From Runella sp. (GTDB lineage Bacteria > Bacteroidota > Bacteroidia > Cytophagales > Spirosomataceae), in contig JALQYJ010000020.1 of NCBI GenBank assembly GCA_023254175.1, forward strand, positions 1 through 64,000: a stretch of DNA of 64,000 nt, written 5' to 3'. Made by a program: the position numbers and the translations under genes. The notes under the pieces are model-generated. The model was not told the DNA's origin. It did no database searches and saw nothing but the letters and a program-made list of their open reading frames with translations. Position 1 is the stretch's first letter. Each line of letters begins with the position of its first letter. Shown piece after piece: positions 46,089-56,366 of this stretch.

Positions 46089-47662
46089 TACTTTGGTAAA
46101 ATTTTGTCATCTATTCGGAAATAGTCAAAATCGGCAAAACCGCCTGTGTTTTGAGTGGCGTAGTTGAACAACCCGAAACGGTAGCCCATAAAATGCGGAA
46201 TGGTATACGGCATTTTCAGCGGCTCACCGATTTTCATCCAAACCTTGCCGTCGAGGCTATAAAAGAAATGGGCGATGTCTGCACGTTTATTAAAATTACA
46301 TTCCGCCTTGACGTACAGCGTGTTTTGGATAAGCGGGATATTCTCAATCTCAACGGGTTTGCCTGTGTTGGCACTGACCATGACGATTGATTTTTGTCCT
46401 TTACCCACTTTTACCCCCACCAAACCAAAATTCTTTTGTAACAAACCCAAGCCCGCGAAGTCGCCTTCTTTCATGTTTGAGGCATCGAGCAAGGTCGAAC
46501 CCGTCGATTCGGGGCCGATGGTGCGCTGGGTTAGTGTGTTGCGGGCGAGTACAAACGAGCTGTCGATTCGTCCCGTTTTTAAGCGTAAAAATCCTTTTCG
46601 TTCGGATACCGACCAGAGTGAATTATCGGGGTTGTGGTTCCATTGCCAGACCAAGGGCAAGGCCGCGTCGCTCTTCTTGCGTGCAAATTCATCGGAGGCT
46701 ACAATATTGGGAATGAGCGATTTATTGGCAGGTAAATCCAGTGTTTCGGGGACTTTCCCGTTAATACCCAGCACAGGCCAGTCGTTTTCCCATGTTACAG
46801 GTACCAAATACGGAATGCGTCCAACCCCGCCATAATCGCGGAACAGGTACGAGAACCAGCGGCCGTCGGGGGTGTCAATCAGGCCGCCCTGCGCCACGCC
46901 CAAATCCTGCAACGCCACGCGGCCTTCCCACGGCCCCGTGAGCTTGTCGGCGCGGTGGATAATCACCGTCCGCATGCCGCCTCTTGGCCAGCAAATATTG
47001 AACAAATAGTATTTTCCGTTCACCTTAAACAGCTGCGAGCCTTCTGCTCCGAGCATGATGTTGTTCCCCGCTGGTGCGCTGCCGTTTTCGATGATGGTTT
47101 GGTTGAGTCCTCCTTTTTTGATGCCAGATACATCGCTCGTCAGCTCAATGATTTTGATTTTTCCGTTGCCATAAATCATATATACCCTGCCATCGTCGTC
47201 GAAATACAAACTGTGGTCGTGGAGGCTTGGCGCGAACGAAACCGATTTCCAAGGGCCTTTTTCGATGTTTTTGGTGGAATAAATGTGGGTTTTACCTGTT
47301 GTCTGGGCAAACGTGGTGACGTAAAAAAGTCCGTTGTGGTACTTGATGCAGCTCGCCCAAGAACCCCGCCCGTAAGTACCTTTGCCGTCGGTGAGGTTGA
47401 GCGAAGGCACATTGGCCAGCGTGTCATAGACATAACCAAACAGTTGCCAATTCACCAAATCCGTCGATTTCATCAGAGGCACGCCGGGGCTCATGTGCAT
47501 GGTGGTACTGCTCATGTAGTACGTTTTCCCGACGCGAATCATCGACAAGTCGGGTACGTCGGCATAAATGATGGGATTATGGGCGGTTTGTGCCATGACT
47601 TCTGTGGTCAACAAAAGCCCCAGAATCCACCGAAAAACACAATGAAAATTACATCTTAACAT
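46088..47662 (-). CDS. GH43 family glycosidase with C-terminal beta-sandwich (DUF1349-like)
   Basis: 524 aa; NPIIYADVPDLSMIRVGKTYYMSSTTMHMSPGVPLMKSTDLVNWQLFGYVYD; GLIDTPDGRWFSYLFRD. Confidence 0.92.
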   Translation of the reverse strand: MLRCNFHCVFRWILGLLLTTEVMAQTAHNPIIYADVPDLSMIRVGKTYYMSSTTMHMSPGVPLMKSTDLVNWQLFGYVYDTLANVPSLNLTDGKGTYGRGSWASCIKYHNGLFYVTTFAQTTGKTHIYSTKNIEKGPWKSVSFAPSLHDHSLYFDDDGRVYMIYGNGKIKIIELTSDVSGIKKGGLNQTIIENGSAPAGNNIMLGAEGSQLFKVNGKYYLFNICWPRGGMRTVIIHRADKLTGPWEGRVALQDLGVAQGGLIDTPDGRWFSYLFRDYGGVGRIPYLVPVTWENDWPVLGINGKVPETLDLPANKSLIPNIVASDEFARKKSDAALPLVWQWNHNPDNSLWSVSERKGFLRLKTGRIDSSFVLARNTLTQRTIGPESTGSTLLDASNMKEGDFAGLGLLQKNFGLVGVKVGKGQKSIVMVSANTGKPVEIENIPLIQNTLYVKAECNFNKRADIAHFFYSLDGKVWMKIGEPLKMPYTIPHFMGYRFGLFNYATQNTGGFADFDYFRIDDKILPK

Positions 47663-47685
47663 ACGTTTATACTAATAGTCCGTGT

Positions 47686-47702
47686 TAAATTGACACAATT
47701 TA
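47686..47702. promoter_or_regulatory. 17-bp palindrome, candidate operator
   Basis: TAAATTGACACAATTTA upstream of the 47662 GH43 start. Confidence 0.45.
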
Positions 47703-47755
47703 GTTTGCGATTTATCTCGTTATTATTTTGCAATTCCTACTCTGGTAGCTTACTT

Positions 47756-50038
47756 CTATTTTACCAATCTTATCTGAAAAAACCGTGGCGTCGGCCTGCC
47801 GTTTTCGGACGTAATTTTCAGCCTAATAAGCGCTTTATCATCCGCTTTTACAGTAATCACTTTATCTTTCACCGCGATAACCTCCGCCGCCCGATCATTG
47901 ATAAAAATACCCACCTCCTCCGTTTTCAGATTCCCCGAAAAATGAATGTCAAGCGTTTTTCCAGTCAGTTCCTTATTTTGTAATTGGTAGGAGATATACG
48001 AGCGGGTATTTCGCCAAAAACGGCCGTCGTCGTCGTAGCCCGAGTCGCTTTTTTCGCCCTTATACGCATGATCTACTTCGGGTTGTTGTTCGCCGCAATT
48101 AATCTTATCAATCGTTCGGGCTTCCAAGGCCAATGCCTCGGCTTCCTGCTGACGTCGGGTTGCTTTTTGAGCGTCGAAATCAGCCTGTGTAAAGGTCTGG
48201 AAATACATCTGGTAACGGGCATCGTGGATTTCGTAGAACGGTTGTAGCGTCAGCGAGTCGAGCGTAAAGGTCAGATTACCAGCTGGCTTTACCTTTGAAA
48301 GATAGGAGTCGGCATTGCCAATCAACGCATACGCTTTGTCGATGGGGTACAGCTTCCCTTTCGTTTCGTGTCCCATGCGGCTGTCGTCGGCAAACAGCCC
48401 TACCAGGTCTGTTTTAGCGGTTTGCGCCGCCAATACAATGGGCCCGTGCACAAACGCCGCCCAAGTGGAGTTGTCGGGCAGGTATTCCAGCTTGGTTGAC
48501 GTCGAAAAACGCACTGTCACTTTATCACCCGATTTCCATTTTTTCTCAATGCCCATGTACTGTGCGGGTTGGGCGTTGACAAGATACGGTTTTCCATTGA
48601 CCAGTACCTCAACGTTTTTCGCCCATTTCGGGTAACGAATTTGTAAGGCAAACGTCTGTGATTTAGCTAGTTTCAGTACCAGTTCTGTCTGGTTTTTGTA
48701 CGGAAACTCAGTGCTTTGGGTGAGTTGAATATGCTTTTCTTTCCAGTCTAAGGTGGAAGGGATAAACAGGTTGACAAATAGGTTATTGGGCGAATGGCTG
48801 TAAATCAATTCGCCATATTTTGTATGGTTTTCGATGCCCGAACCAACGCAGCACCACATACTGGTTTCGGGTTGGGAATAGACCCGATAATGGTTGGGCC
48901 GAATGGGCGTAAAATACACAAAACCACCCTTTTGTGGATGCTGACTCGACAGGATGTGGTTGTACAAAACCCGTTCGTAAAAGTCGAGGTACGTCGGGTC
49001 GTTTTTGTCCAGAAACAGTGCTTTGCTTAGCCTAAGCATGTTAAACGAATTGCAGGTTTCGGGTCCCTGATTCGATTTGAGCATCGAACTGAAATCATTC
49101 GTCGGGTTAAAATGCTCACGCACGCTGTTTCCTCCGAAGGCCACGCTGCGGGTTTGAGATACATTTTGCCAGAAAAAACGCGCTGCTTCCGACCAGTCGG
49201 CATTGCCTGTTAGTTGTGCAATCTTTTCAAACCCAATCACCTTCGGAATCTGCGTATTGGCATGTAAACCAGTTAGTTTGTCTTGTTTTTGGAGTAACGG
49301 ATTCAGTATCGCGCGGTGCGAAATGCGCTGGGCGGTGGTCAGGTATTTTTGATTTTTGGTCAACAGGTACAGGTCGGCAAAAACCTCGTTCATGCCCCCG
49401 TGTTCGGTACGGAGGATTTGTTGGATTTGGTCGTCTGAAAGCGGCTGAATGAGTTCGATAAACCAGTTCCCCAAACCGACCAATACCTGTTTGGCTTGCT
49501 GATTACCCGCAAATTCGTAGGCATCCCGTAAGCCTGCAAACAACTTATGAATGTTGTAGAGGGGCACCCAAGTGTTGTTCAGGCCAAAACTGCTGCCGTC
49601 GATGTCGCCTTTGTGAATCCGTTCCCAAAATACTTTTCCCTGCGGAATACCGCCCACGTAGCCGTTCCCATTTTTAGTCTGACACTGAGCCAGTTGGTTC
49701 ACCATATAATCGAGCCGTTTTTTGAGTTCGGCATTGCCCGTCGAGGCGTACATCATGGCCAGTGCCGATAGGTAGTGCCCACCGATGTGGCCGTCCAGCC
49801 CTGAGCTTTCCCAGTTTCCATAGCGCTCGGCTTTCAAGGGCAAACCCGCGTCGATGAGGTACGGCGCCAGTAGCTTATCGGGGTTCAGCGACAGGATGTA
49901 CCGCATGTCCACATCCTGCGCGTTTTTGAAAGCGCCATTCGTTACCTTCACCTCCTGAAGGGCAAACGGTTGCATCTGCCCGAATGCCGAAAAGCTGAGT
50001 AGGAAGGCGGTTAGGCTATGTAGTAGTGTTGTTCGCAA
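47756..50038 (-). CDS. GH127-like (beta-L-arabinofuranosidase/DUF1680) protein
   Basis: 760 aa; NWESSGLDGHIGGHYLSALAMMYASTGNAELKKRLDYMV, SMWCCVGSGIENHTKYGELIY. Confidence 0.94.
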   Translation of the reverse strand: MRTTLLHSLTAFLLSFSAFGQMQPFALQEVKVTNGAFKNAQDVDMRYILSLNPDKLLAPYLIDAGLPLKAERYGNWESSGLDGHIGGHYLSALAMMYASTGNAELKKRLDYMVNQLAQCQTKNGNGYVGGIPQGKVFWERIHKGDIDGSSFGLNNTWVPLYNIHKLFAGLRDAYEFAGNQQAKQVLVGLGNWFIELIQPLSDDQIQQILRTEHGGMNEVFADLYLLTKNQKYLTTAQRISHRAILNPLLQKQDKLTGLHANTQIPKVIGFEKIAQLTGNADWSEAARFFWQNVSQTRSVAFGGNSVREHFNPTNDFSSMLKSNQGPETCNSFNMLRLSKALFLDKNDPTYLDFYERVLYNHILSSQHPQKGGFVYFTPIRPNHYRVYSQPETSMWCCVGSGIENHTKYGELIYSHSPNNLFVNLFIPSTLDWKEKHIQLTQSTEFPYKNQTELVLKLAKSQTFALQIRYPKWAKNVEVLVNGKPYLVNAQPAQYMGIEKKWKSGDKVTVRFSTSTKLEYLPDNSTWAAFVHGPIVLAAQTAKTDLVGLFADDSRMGHETKGKLYPIDKAYALIGNADSYLSKVKPAGNLTFTLDSLTLQPFYEIHDARYQMYFQTFTQADFDAQKATRRQQEAEALALEARTIDKINCGEQQPEVDHAYKGEKSDSGYDDDGRFWRNTRSYISYQLQNKELTGKTLDIHFSGNLKTEEVGIFINDRAAEVIAVKDKVITVKADDKALIRLKITSENGRPTPRFFQIRLVK

Positions 50039-50053
50039 GGCATCTTTCTTTAT

Positions 50054-50082
50054 CCATGGAAAGGTTTTGAACCTTTCTATGG
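50054..50082. other. Intergenic hairpin between GH43 and GH127 genes
   Basis: CCATGGAAAGGTT ttg AACCTTTCTATGG. Confidence 0.6.
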
Positions 50083-50092
50083 GTACACGTTT

Positions 50093-51769
50093 TTATTTCA
50101 AGACGGCATCGTTGCCGCTGTATTTCAGGAATTTAAACGAGGCGGAGTTGTCTGATTTTTCTCCCGACGAAGTCGCATACAACCCATACACGCAGCCAAT
50201 GAAACTGTTGGCCACTTTGGTGCTCAGGAACTTACCATCCACCTGCTCTTTCACCAGTTTCCAGTTGTTTCCATCGGTCGAGTAGTAAAAGCTGTAAAGC
50301 GCACCTTCTGACTGTATTTTGAAAAACACTTTGGCCGTAGGAGCTTCTAAAGGCAGTTCAGTCACCAACTCAACCGTTTTATCTTTGCTCTTCAATAATT
50401 GAATGACGTCTTTGCCTTCGTTCTGCGTTTTGGCTAAAAAGTAAAAATGGCGTTCGTCCTGAAAAGTGACCAACCCTGCTTTCTCATTGGCCTTTTTAGG
50501 TGAAAAATTTACTTCCGTTTCGGCGCTGCTGGTCAAATGCTGCTGGCGTTTCCCGACAAATGAAGGGTTACCCATTTCCGAAATGGTTTCGGGTTTTAGT
50601 TTGAACGTCAGGCCGTTGGCTTTGGATGTTTTGAACGAACTGCTGTCTACCGTTCTCAAAAATAGCATTGATAAATCCAGTCCTTTGTCGAAGGTCATGG
50701 TGTAGGTAAAGTTGCCGTTTTGTGGTAACGCACCTTTTTGTTTTACCTCCTTGATGTTGGTGGCATACTTGTATTCAATGGCTTTTTCGCCGTGCTCAAT
50801 CATCGGCCAATCGTTTACCCACGTGAGTGGTGCAATGAACATTTCGCGACCTGTGTTGTAAAAATCACCTTCGTATGGACGAACGGCTAAGAAAATCGAG
50901 TACCAATTCCCGTCGGGGCCTTCGATAAACTGGGCGTGTCCTGCCGACGTAATTGGGTTGGGACGGTCGGCAGGTAAACCTCGCTGTGTCAATACAGGGT
51001 TACCCTCAAACGGCACGTACGGCCCCCAAACGTCGCGGCTACGCAAAGCCACCTGCGAGTGATTAACGGACGTTCCTCCTTCGGCACAATAAAGAATATA
51101 CCAATCATTACGTTTCAAAATGTGCGGCCCTTCTATCCAAACGGGTTTTTTGGTAATGTCCACTCCACCGTTTATCAATTGCTTTTGCTCTCCGATGGTT
51201 TTTAAATTTTTGTAATCAAACTCATACATTCGCACGGTGCGATGGCCAGGGTAAAGCGGCTTATTATCAGGTGCATCGCTGTTGTAAACGATGTATGCTT
51301 TATCGGTAGCTTCGTCAAAATAAATGGATGGGTCGATGCCCCTGACTTGTGGTAGTTTTACAGGGTTGCTGTACGGCCCTGCTGGATTGGTGGCGGTTAC
51401 GACAAAATTGCCATCGTGGTCAATATCGGTACAGGTAACGTAATAGACACCTTTGTAATAACTGATGGCGGGGGCAAACAACCCGCGCGTCATGCGCTCG
51501 CCCATAAAATCCATTTGCGACGGACGGCTGATGACGTTCCCGATTTGTTTCCAGTTTTTCAGGTCACGGCTGTGCATGATAGGCAGCCCTGGAAAGTACG
51601 AAAACGTAGAATGCACGCTGTAATAATCAGCACCGACTTTAACAATGCTCGGGTCAGGATAAAAACCCGTCAGAATTGGGTTATTTAAAGTAACTTTCTG
51701 GGCCTGAGCTAAAGGGCTCAAGGCCATTAAGCAAGCCAGACAAAAGGTAGTGAATGCGTTTTTCAACAT
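50093..51769 (-). CDS. GH43 family glycosidase with C-terminal beta-sandwich
   Basis: 558 aa; NPILTGFYPDPSIVKVGADYYSVHSTFSYFPGLPIMHSRDLKNWKQIG; IEGPHILKRNDWYILYCAEGGT. Confidence 0.95.
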   Translation of the reverse strand: MLKNAFTTFCLACLMALSPLAQAQKVTLNNPILTGFYPDPSIVKVGADYYSVHSTFSYFPGLPIMHSRDLKNWKQIGNVISRPSQMDFMGERMTRGLFAPAISYYKGVYYVTCTDIDHDGNFVVTATNPAGPYSNPVKLPQVRGIDPSIYFDEATDKAYIVYNSDAPDNKPLYPGHRTVRMYEFDYKNLKTIGEQKQLINGGVDITKKPVWIEGPHILKRNDWYILYCAEGGTSVNHSQVALRSRDVWGPYVPFEGNPVLTQRGLPADRPNPITSAGHAQFIEGPDGNWYSIFLAVRPYEGDFYNTGREMFIAPLTWVNDWPMIEHGEKAIEYKYATNIKEVKQKGALPQNGNFTYTMTFDKGLDLSMLFLRTVDSSSFKTSKANGLTFKLKPETISEMGNPSFVGKRQQHLTSSAETEVNFSPKKANEKAGLVTFQDERHFYFLAKTQNEGKDVIQLLKSKDKTVELVTELPLEAPTAKVFFKIQSEGALYSFYYSTDGNNWKLVKEQVDGKFLSTKVANSFIGCVYGLYATSSGEKSDNSASFKFLKYSGNDAVLK

Positions 51770-51799
51770 GGTTATTAGTAAAATATTCTTTCTGTTAAT

Positions 51800-54274
51800 T
51801 TATTGGGCAACAAACACATACGATTTTCCTGCCTGCGTTGGCACATCGTATAGCATCGTTTCTTTCAACGAAAGAGGAGCCACGTTGGCTTTAGCCGAAA
51901 TGACAGGGGTTGCTGTTTTTTGGGTCACATAAAACATATTCGGATTCTCACCCGTTGCGGGCTTTAAACTACCGCCACTGGTAAGTTTGAGAGCATTCGG
52001 CGTACGTACCCTTAGGTTACCTCCCAAGGTTGATTTTACGGTCAGTTTGGTCAGTTTACCGTCTTTCCACTGCATATCTGTCACTTCAAAACCGCCGATG
52101 GCACGCAAGCCGCCCACGTTGCCAGCAGGCCACACATCGGGTAGTGCAGGCAGCAGGTGTACGGCACCGTCAGCACTTTGCATTAGCATTTCGGTGATGC
52201 CCGACGTACAGCCAAAATTGCCGTCAATCTGGAACGGTGGGTGTGCGTCAAACAGGTTGTTATATGTACCGCCGCCTTCCTTGATGATACCAAGGGGCGT
52301 TAACTGATTCTGAATCAATGCATAGGCGTGGTTGCCGTCCTGTAACTTTGCCCACCAGTTTACTTTCCAGCCCATGCTCCAGCCCGTCGAAACATCGCCA
52401 CGGTGGATGAGGGTAGTCCGCGACGCACTGAATAATTCGGGCGTGCGGTAAGGGGAAATCTGGTTAGATGGGAACAGGCCGTACAGGTGCGACACGTGGC
52501 GGTGGTGGTCGTTGGGGTCGTCCACGTCGTCGAGCCATTCCTGCAACTGACCGTATTGACCCACGTGCATCGGTGCCAGTTTATTCCGTAATTGTTTGAG
52601 TGTATCAGCAAAAGCAACGTCTTTTTTCAGGATTTCCGTGGCTCGAATCACCGTACTGAAGGCATCAAATACAATCTGGTTGTCCATCGTCGTACCTGCA
52701 TCCAGCGACGAACCGTCGTGGGCTTGCGGGGCGTTCTCGGGGGAGCTACCAGGGTTGATCACCAGCCATTTGTATTTAGGGTGTTCAATCAGAAAATCGG
52801 CGTAGAAAAGGGCTGCACCTTTCAGAATGGGGTAAGTTTTTGTCAGATACGCTTTGTCGCCACTGTACAGATAATGCTCCCACAAATGTTGGGCTGTCCA
52901 ACCACCGCCGCCGAGCCACATCCCCCAGAAAGCCCCGTCGATGGCACCCGTTGCCCGCCAGATGTCGGTATTGTGATGCGCCATCCAGCCACGGGTGTGG
53001 TACATTTTGCGCGCCGTTTCCTGACCTGTTTCCGATAGCTCCGTTATCATTCTCAAAAACGGTTCGTGCAGCTCCGACAGGTTGGTTTTTTCGGCAGGCC
53101 AGTAGTTCATCTGGGCATTGATGTTGATGGTGTATTTGCTGTCCCACGGTGGTTTCATACGGTGGTTCCAGATGCCTTGTAAATTGGCAGGTTGTCCCGA
53201 TTCACCGTTGGCCGATGGCTGCGAAGACGAAATAAGCAAATAGCGACCATATTGGTAATAGAGCGTAACCAGCTGAGGTTCATTGACCGAGCGGAAGTTT
53301 TTAAGCCGTTCATTCGTCGGGCGCTTGGCGGCATCTGTAGTGCCAAGATCCAGTTTAACCCGATTAAAATAGCGTTGGTAGGCGGCAATGTGTTGCGCCA
53401 GTAGGGCGGCGTACGGTTTAGAAAATGCCTTATTCAGGTAGTCGTAAGCGCGGGCTTTTTCATTACCTGAAATGTCTTTATAATTGATGAAGTTGGTCGC
53501 AATCGAAATATAGATGGTAGCCGACGTAGCTCCTTGTACGGTCAGGCTGGTATCGTTGGCGGCGATTGTGCCGCCGTTGGTTTTGATTTTCGTGATACCC
53601 ATGTATTTCACCATGCCTTTCACCCCTTCGTGGTCGGAGGTAGTGCCTGCAATGGTAAGCTCGTTGGCATTGGTGCTGATGACAGGTTTTGCCTGAGGGG
53701 TAGTATAGGAAGCGCGGAACGAAAGCGCACTTGGTTTGCTTGCCGTGAGCTGTACCACCAATACGCGCTCTGGCAACGACGCAAACAGTTCGCGGGTGTA
53801 GGTCACCCCATTAGTGGTATAATTTGTTTTTGCAACGGCTCGCTCAATGTCGAGGTCACGGTAATAATCGGTGTAATTGTCGTGGCCGTCAAACGTAAGC
53901 TGCAAACTACCAACGGGCTGAAACATCTGCCCGTGCGATTTTTTGGTGATAATGGTTTTATTGGCGAGTTTTTCGGCGTCTTTTTGTTTTCCGTCAAAAA
54001 TCAGCTGGCGGATTTGGGGCAACGACGCCCACGCGTCGGGGTTATCGTTGCGGTTAGGGCTACCCGACCAGGCGGTGTGTTCATTCAGCTGAATCGTTTC
54101 TTTGCCAACATTGCCATAGACCATACCGCCCAACCGCCCGTTGCCAATCGGCAGGGCATTTTCCCAGACGGTTCCCGCAGGTTGGTTGTACCAGAGTTTG
54201 AGGTTACCAGCATTTTGACAAAAACTCATTGTCGAAAAAATTATCAATGCGCAAAACGAAAAACACTGGTTCAT
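51800..54274 (-). CDS. GH95-like alpha-L-fucosidase/galactosidase
   Basis: 824 aa; [98 protein letters not shown]. Confidence 0.95.
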   Translation of the reverse strand: MNQCFSFCALIIFSTMSFCQNAGNLKLWYNQPAGTVWENALPIGNGRLGGMVYGNVGKETIQLNEHTAWSGSPNRNDNPDAWASLPQIRQLIFDGKQKDAEKLANKTIITKKSHGQMFQPVGSLQLTFDGHDNYTDYYRDLDIERAVAKTNYTTNGVTYTRELFASLPERVLVVQLTASKPSALSFRASYTTPQAKPVISTNANELTIAGTTSDHEGVKGMVKYMGITKIKTNGGTIAANDTSLTVQGATSATIYISIATNFINYKDISGNEKARAYDYLNKAFSKPYAALLAQHIAAYQRYFNRVKLDLGTTDAAKRPTNERLKNFRSVNEPQLVTLYYQYGRYLLISSSQPSANGESGQPANLQGIWNHRMKPPWDSKYTININAQMNYWPAEKTNLSELHEPFLRMITELSETGQETARKMYHTRGWMAHHNTDIWRATGAIDGAFWGMWLGGGGWTAQHLWEHYLYSGDKAYLTKTYPILKGAALFYADFLIEHPKYKWLVINPGSSPENAPQAHDGSSLDAGTTMDNQIVFDAFSTVIRATEILKKDVAFADTLKQLRNKLAPMHVGQYGQLQEWLDDVDDPNDHHRHVSHLYGLFPSNQISPYRTPELFSASRTTLIHRGDVSTGWSMGWKVNWWAKLQDGNHAYALIQNQLTPLGIIKEGGGTYNNLFDAHPPFQIDGNFGCTSGITEMLMQSADGAVHLLPALPDVWPAGNVGGLRAIGGFEVTDMQWKDGKLTKLTVKSTLGGNLRVRTPNALKLTSGGSLKPATGENPNMFYVTQKTATPVISAKANVAPLSLKETMLYDVPTQAGKSYVFVAQ

Positions 54275-54340
54275 TTCTTTAAATATTTTGGTCGGAACTT
54301 ACTTTTTGGCTACTTCCTTCGTGGAAATTAGATAAATGTG

Positions 54341-54357
54341 TAAATGTGACACATTTA
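54341..54357. promoter_or_regulatory. 17-bp palindrome upstream of GH95, candidate operator
   Basis: TAAATGTGACACATTTA. Confidence 0.5.
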
Positions 54358-54503
54358 AGATTATAAAAAAAATAGTGATGGTAACACTACCGATTTGGTA
54401 TACAAAATAATATTGGATACAATAATGCAGGCTGATTTGAGTAGCCATTAAATATAAAAAGAGTTCAATTTATTTTATTTAACGTACAAACAATGTAAAA
54501 ATC

Positions 54504-54538
54504 AAAAAAGATGTAAGTGACAACTGCCACTTACATCT
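54504..54538 (-). terminator. Intrinsic terminator on the minus strand with no intact CDS upstream
   Basis: AGATGTAAGTG gcagttgt CACTTACATCT then TTTTT (minus strand). Confidence 0.8.
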
Positions 54539-54583
54539 CGGCATTCCATCTATCTATTGTTCTACTTCATTCATTTGTTAAAA

Positions 54584-54613
54584 TTAGTAACCTGGGTTTT
54601 GCGTAAACAAGCC
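54584..54613 (-). pseudogene. Candidate SusD C-terminal scar (GLFTQNPGY*)
   Basis: Minus strand GGC TTG TTT ACG CAA AAC CCA GGT TAC TAA followed 45 nt later by an intrinsic terminator; no ATG-initiated ORF in frame. Confidence 0.45.
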
Positions 54614-54680
54614 ATAATAAATTAGTATTAATATAACCAAACAAAGAATTATTGTGAATAGTCTAACAAAAGTACTAAAT

Positions 54681-54719
54681 TCTGCTATCTTATGGTAATT
54701 ATTACAATAAGATAGCAGA
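54681..54719. promoter_or_regulatory. 39-nt near-perfect palindrome (18 of 19 pairs)
   Basis: TCTGCTATCTTATgGTAATtATTACaATAAGATAGCAGA; on the plus strand followed by TATTTTTTT. Confidence 0.75.
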
Positions 54720-54813
54720 TATTTTTTTAACGCTAAAAAAAAGCAAATACATTATAGTAAATAATACCATAAGTCCGCTTATGCCTCTGATTAACCTTTA
54801 ATAGACACCTCCT

Positions 54814-56277
54814 ATGAATTCGAGCAATCAGCGACTCTCGGTCACCGAAAAAATCGGTTATAGCCTTGGCGATTTGGCAGCTAACCTTATTTTTCAGACG
54901 TTGATGACGTTTTTGGCGTATTTCTATACCGATGTTTATAAAATCCCTGCGGGTACGGCGAGTGTCATCATTTTTGTGGGGGGAATTCTGGGCGCTTTTT
55001 TTAACGTATTGATGGGAATTATCGCTGACCGTACCAATACGCGGTGGGGAAAATTTCGTCCGTGGGTGGTATGGACTTCTCTTCCATTTGGAGTGATTTC
55101 GTTGTTGGCTTTCTCGACGCCCGATTTCAGCGAAACGGGTAAAGTTATCTATGCCTTGACGACATATCTTTTACTTGTGATTACTTATTCGGCCAATAAT
55201 TTGCCCTATTCGGCGCTAAGTGGAGTCATTACGGGTGATATGAAGGAGCGAAATAGCCTTTCTTCGTACCGTTTTGTGGCAGTTATGGTGGCTCAGTTTA
55301 TCATTCAGTCGTTGTTGTTACCTTTGGCGTTGTCGCTGGGGCATGGAAATAAAGCCGTTGGGTTTGAGAAAGTAATGCTCTTTTTTGCCATTGTAGGGGT
55401 GATTTGTTTTTGGATTACTTTTTTAACCACCAAAGAGCGTATAGTTCCTCCCGTCGAAGAGAAAAACTCGATAAAACAAGATTTAACTGACCTTCTTAAA
55501 AATAAGCCTTGGGTTATTATGCTGGTCGTGACTATTTTGGTATTTGTTACGTTGGCCCTTAAAGGGGGGATGTATATCTACTATTTTAAGTATTATCTTG
55601 ACCCTGCTGCCCAAGCGAACTACCTAGAGTCCATTGGTTTTAATCGTTTTATTGGAGGCCTCAATGAAACCATTACGAGTATAGGATTAGGTAAATTTGA
55701 GTGGCCCGAAGATGCGCCTACGTCAGCCAATAGCGTTTTTAATGCCGGAGGAATTATTTTCATGATTGTTGGCATCATGTTTTCAAAACCACTGGCTGAC
55801 CGCTTTGGTAAGCGAAATATCTTCGGAATTTTCTTGGCATTGTCGGCGCTGTGTTTATTAATGTTTAATTTTTATGCCAAAGAGAGCATTGGTCTCGTGT
55901 TTTTCACTCAAATCTTACACGGATTTACTTATGGCGTCACTATTCCATTGCTTTGGGCGATGATTGCTGACGTCGCTGACTATTCAGAATGGAAAAACAA
56001 TCGCCGCGCCACTGCTATTATCTTTTCTGCCATGATTTTTGGGTTAAAAGCTGGACTTAGTATTGGTGGATCACTTGGGGCAGCAATCCTGTCTAATTAT
56101 GGATATGTAGCTGAGCAATCAGAACAGACAGCAGAGGCTGTCAACGGAATTAAAATGGCAGTAAGCATCTATCCTGGATTGATTTTTCTCGTGGGTGTCG
56201 CATTGTTATTTTTGTATGAAATCAATAAAACGATGGAGGTACAAATTGAAGCTGAATTGAAAGAAAAACGTCAATAG
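54814..56277 (+). CDS. GPH-family MFS sugar:cation symporter
   Basis: 487 aa; VTEKIGYSLGDLAANLIFQTLMTFLAYFYTDVYKIPAG, MGIIADRTNTRWGKFRPWVVW, WAMIADVADYSEWKNNRRATAIIFSAMIFGLKAGLSIGG. Confidence 0.96.
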   Translation: MNSSNQRLSVTEKIGYSLGDLAANLIFQTLMTFLAYFYTDVYKIPAGTASVIIFVGGILGAFFNVLMGIIADRTNTRWGKFRPWVVWTSLPFGVISLLAFSTPDFSETGKVIYALTTYLLLVITYSANNLPYSALSGVITGDMKERNSLSSYRFVAVMVAQFIIQSLLLPLALSLGHGNKAVGFEKVMLFFAIVGVICFWITFLTTKERIVPPVEEKNSIKQDLTDLLKNKPWVIMLVVTILVFVTLALKGGMYIYYFKYYLDPAAQANYLESIGFNRFIGGLNETITSIGLGKFEWPEDAPTSANSVFNAGGIIFMIVGIMFSKPLADRFGKRNIFGIFLALSALCLLMFNFYAKESIGLVFFTQILHGFTYGVTIPLLWAMIADVADYSEWKNNRRATAIIFSAMIFGLKAGLSIGGSLGAAILSNYGYVAEQSEQTAEAVNGIKMAVSIYPGLIFLVGVALLFLYEINKTMEVQIEAELKEKRQ

Positions 56278-56366
56278 TAGGTATTGGACTACTGCTTCGT
56301 TGAAGTGACCAAAGTTTCATACATGCCCCAAAAAATTGATTACTACAGTTAATAAAAATTAAAAAA

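Noticed and set aside
46955-47659. 234-aa plus-strand ORF antisense to GH43
   Set aside because: Shadow ORF with no recognisable domain; opposite strand has strong GH43 motifs.
53534-54331. 265-aa plus-strand ORF antisense to GH95
   Set aside because: Shadow ORF; the GH95 frame on the minus strand is clearly the coding one.
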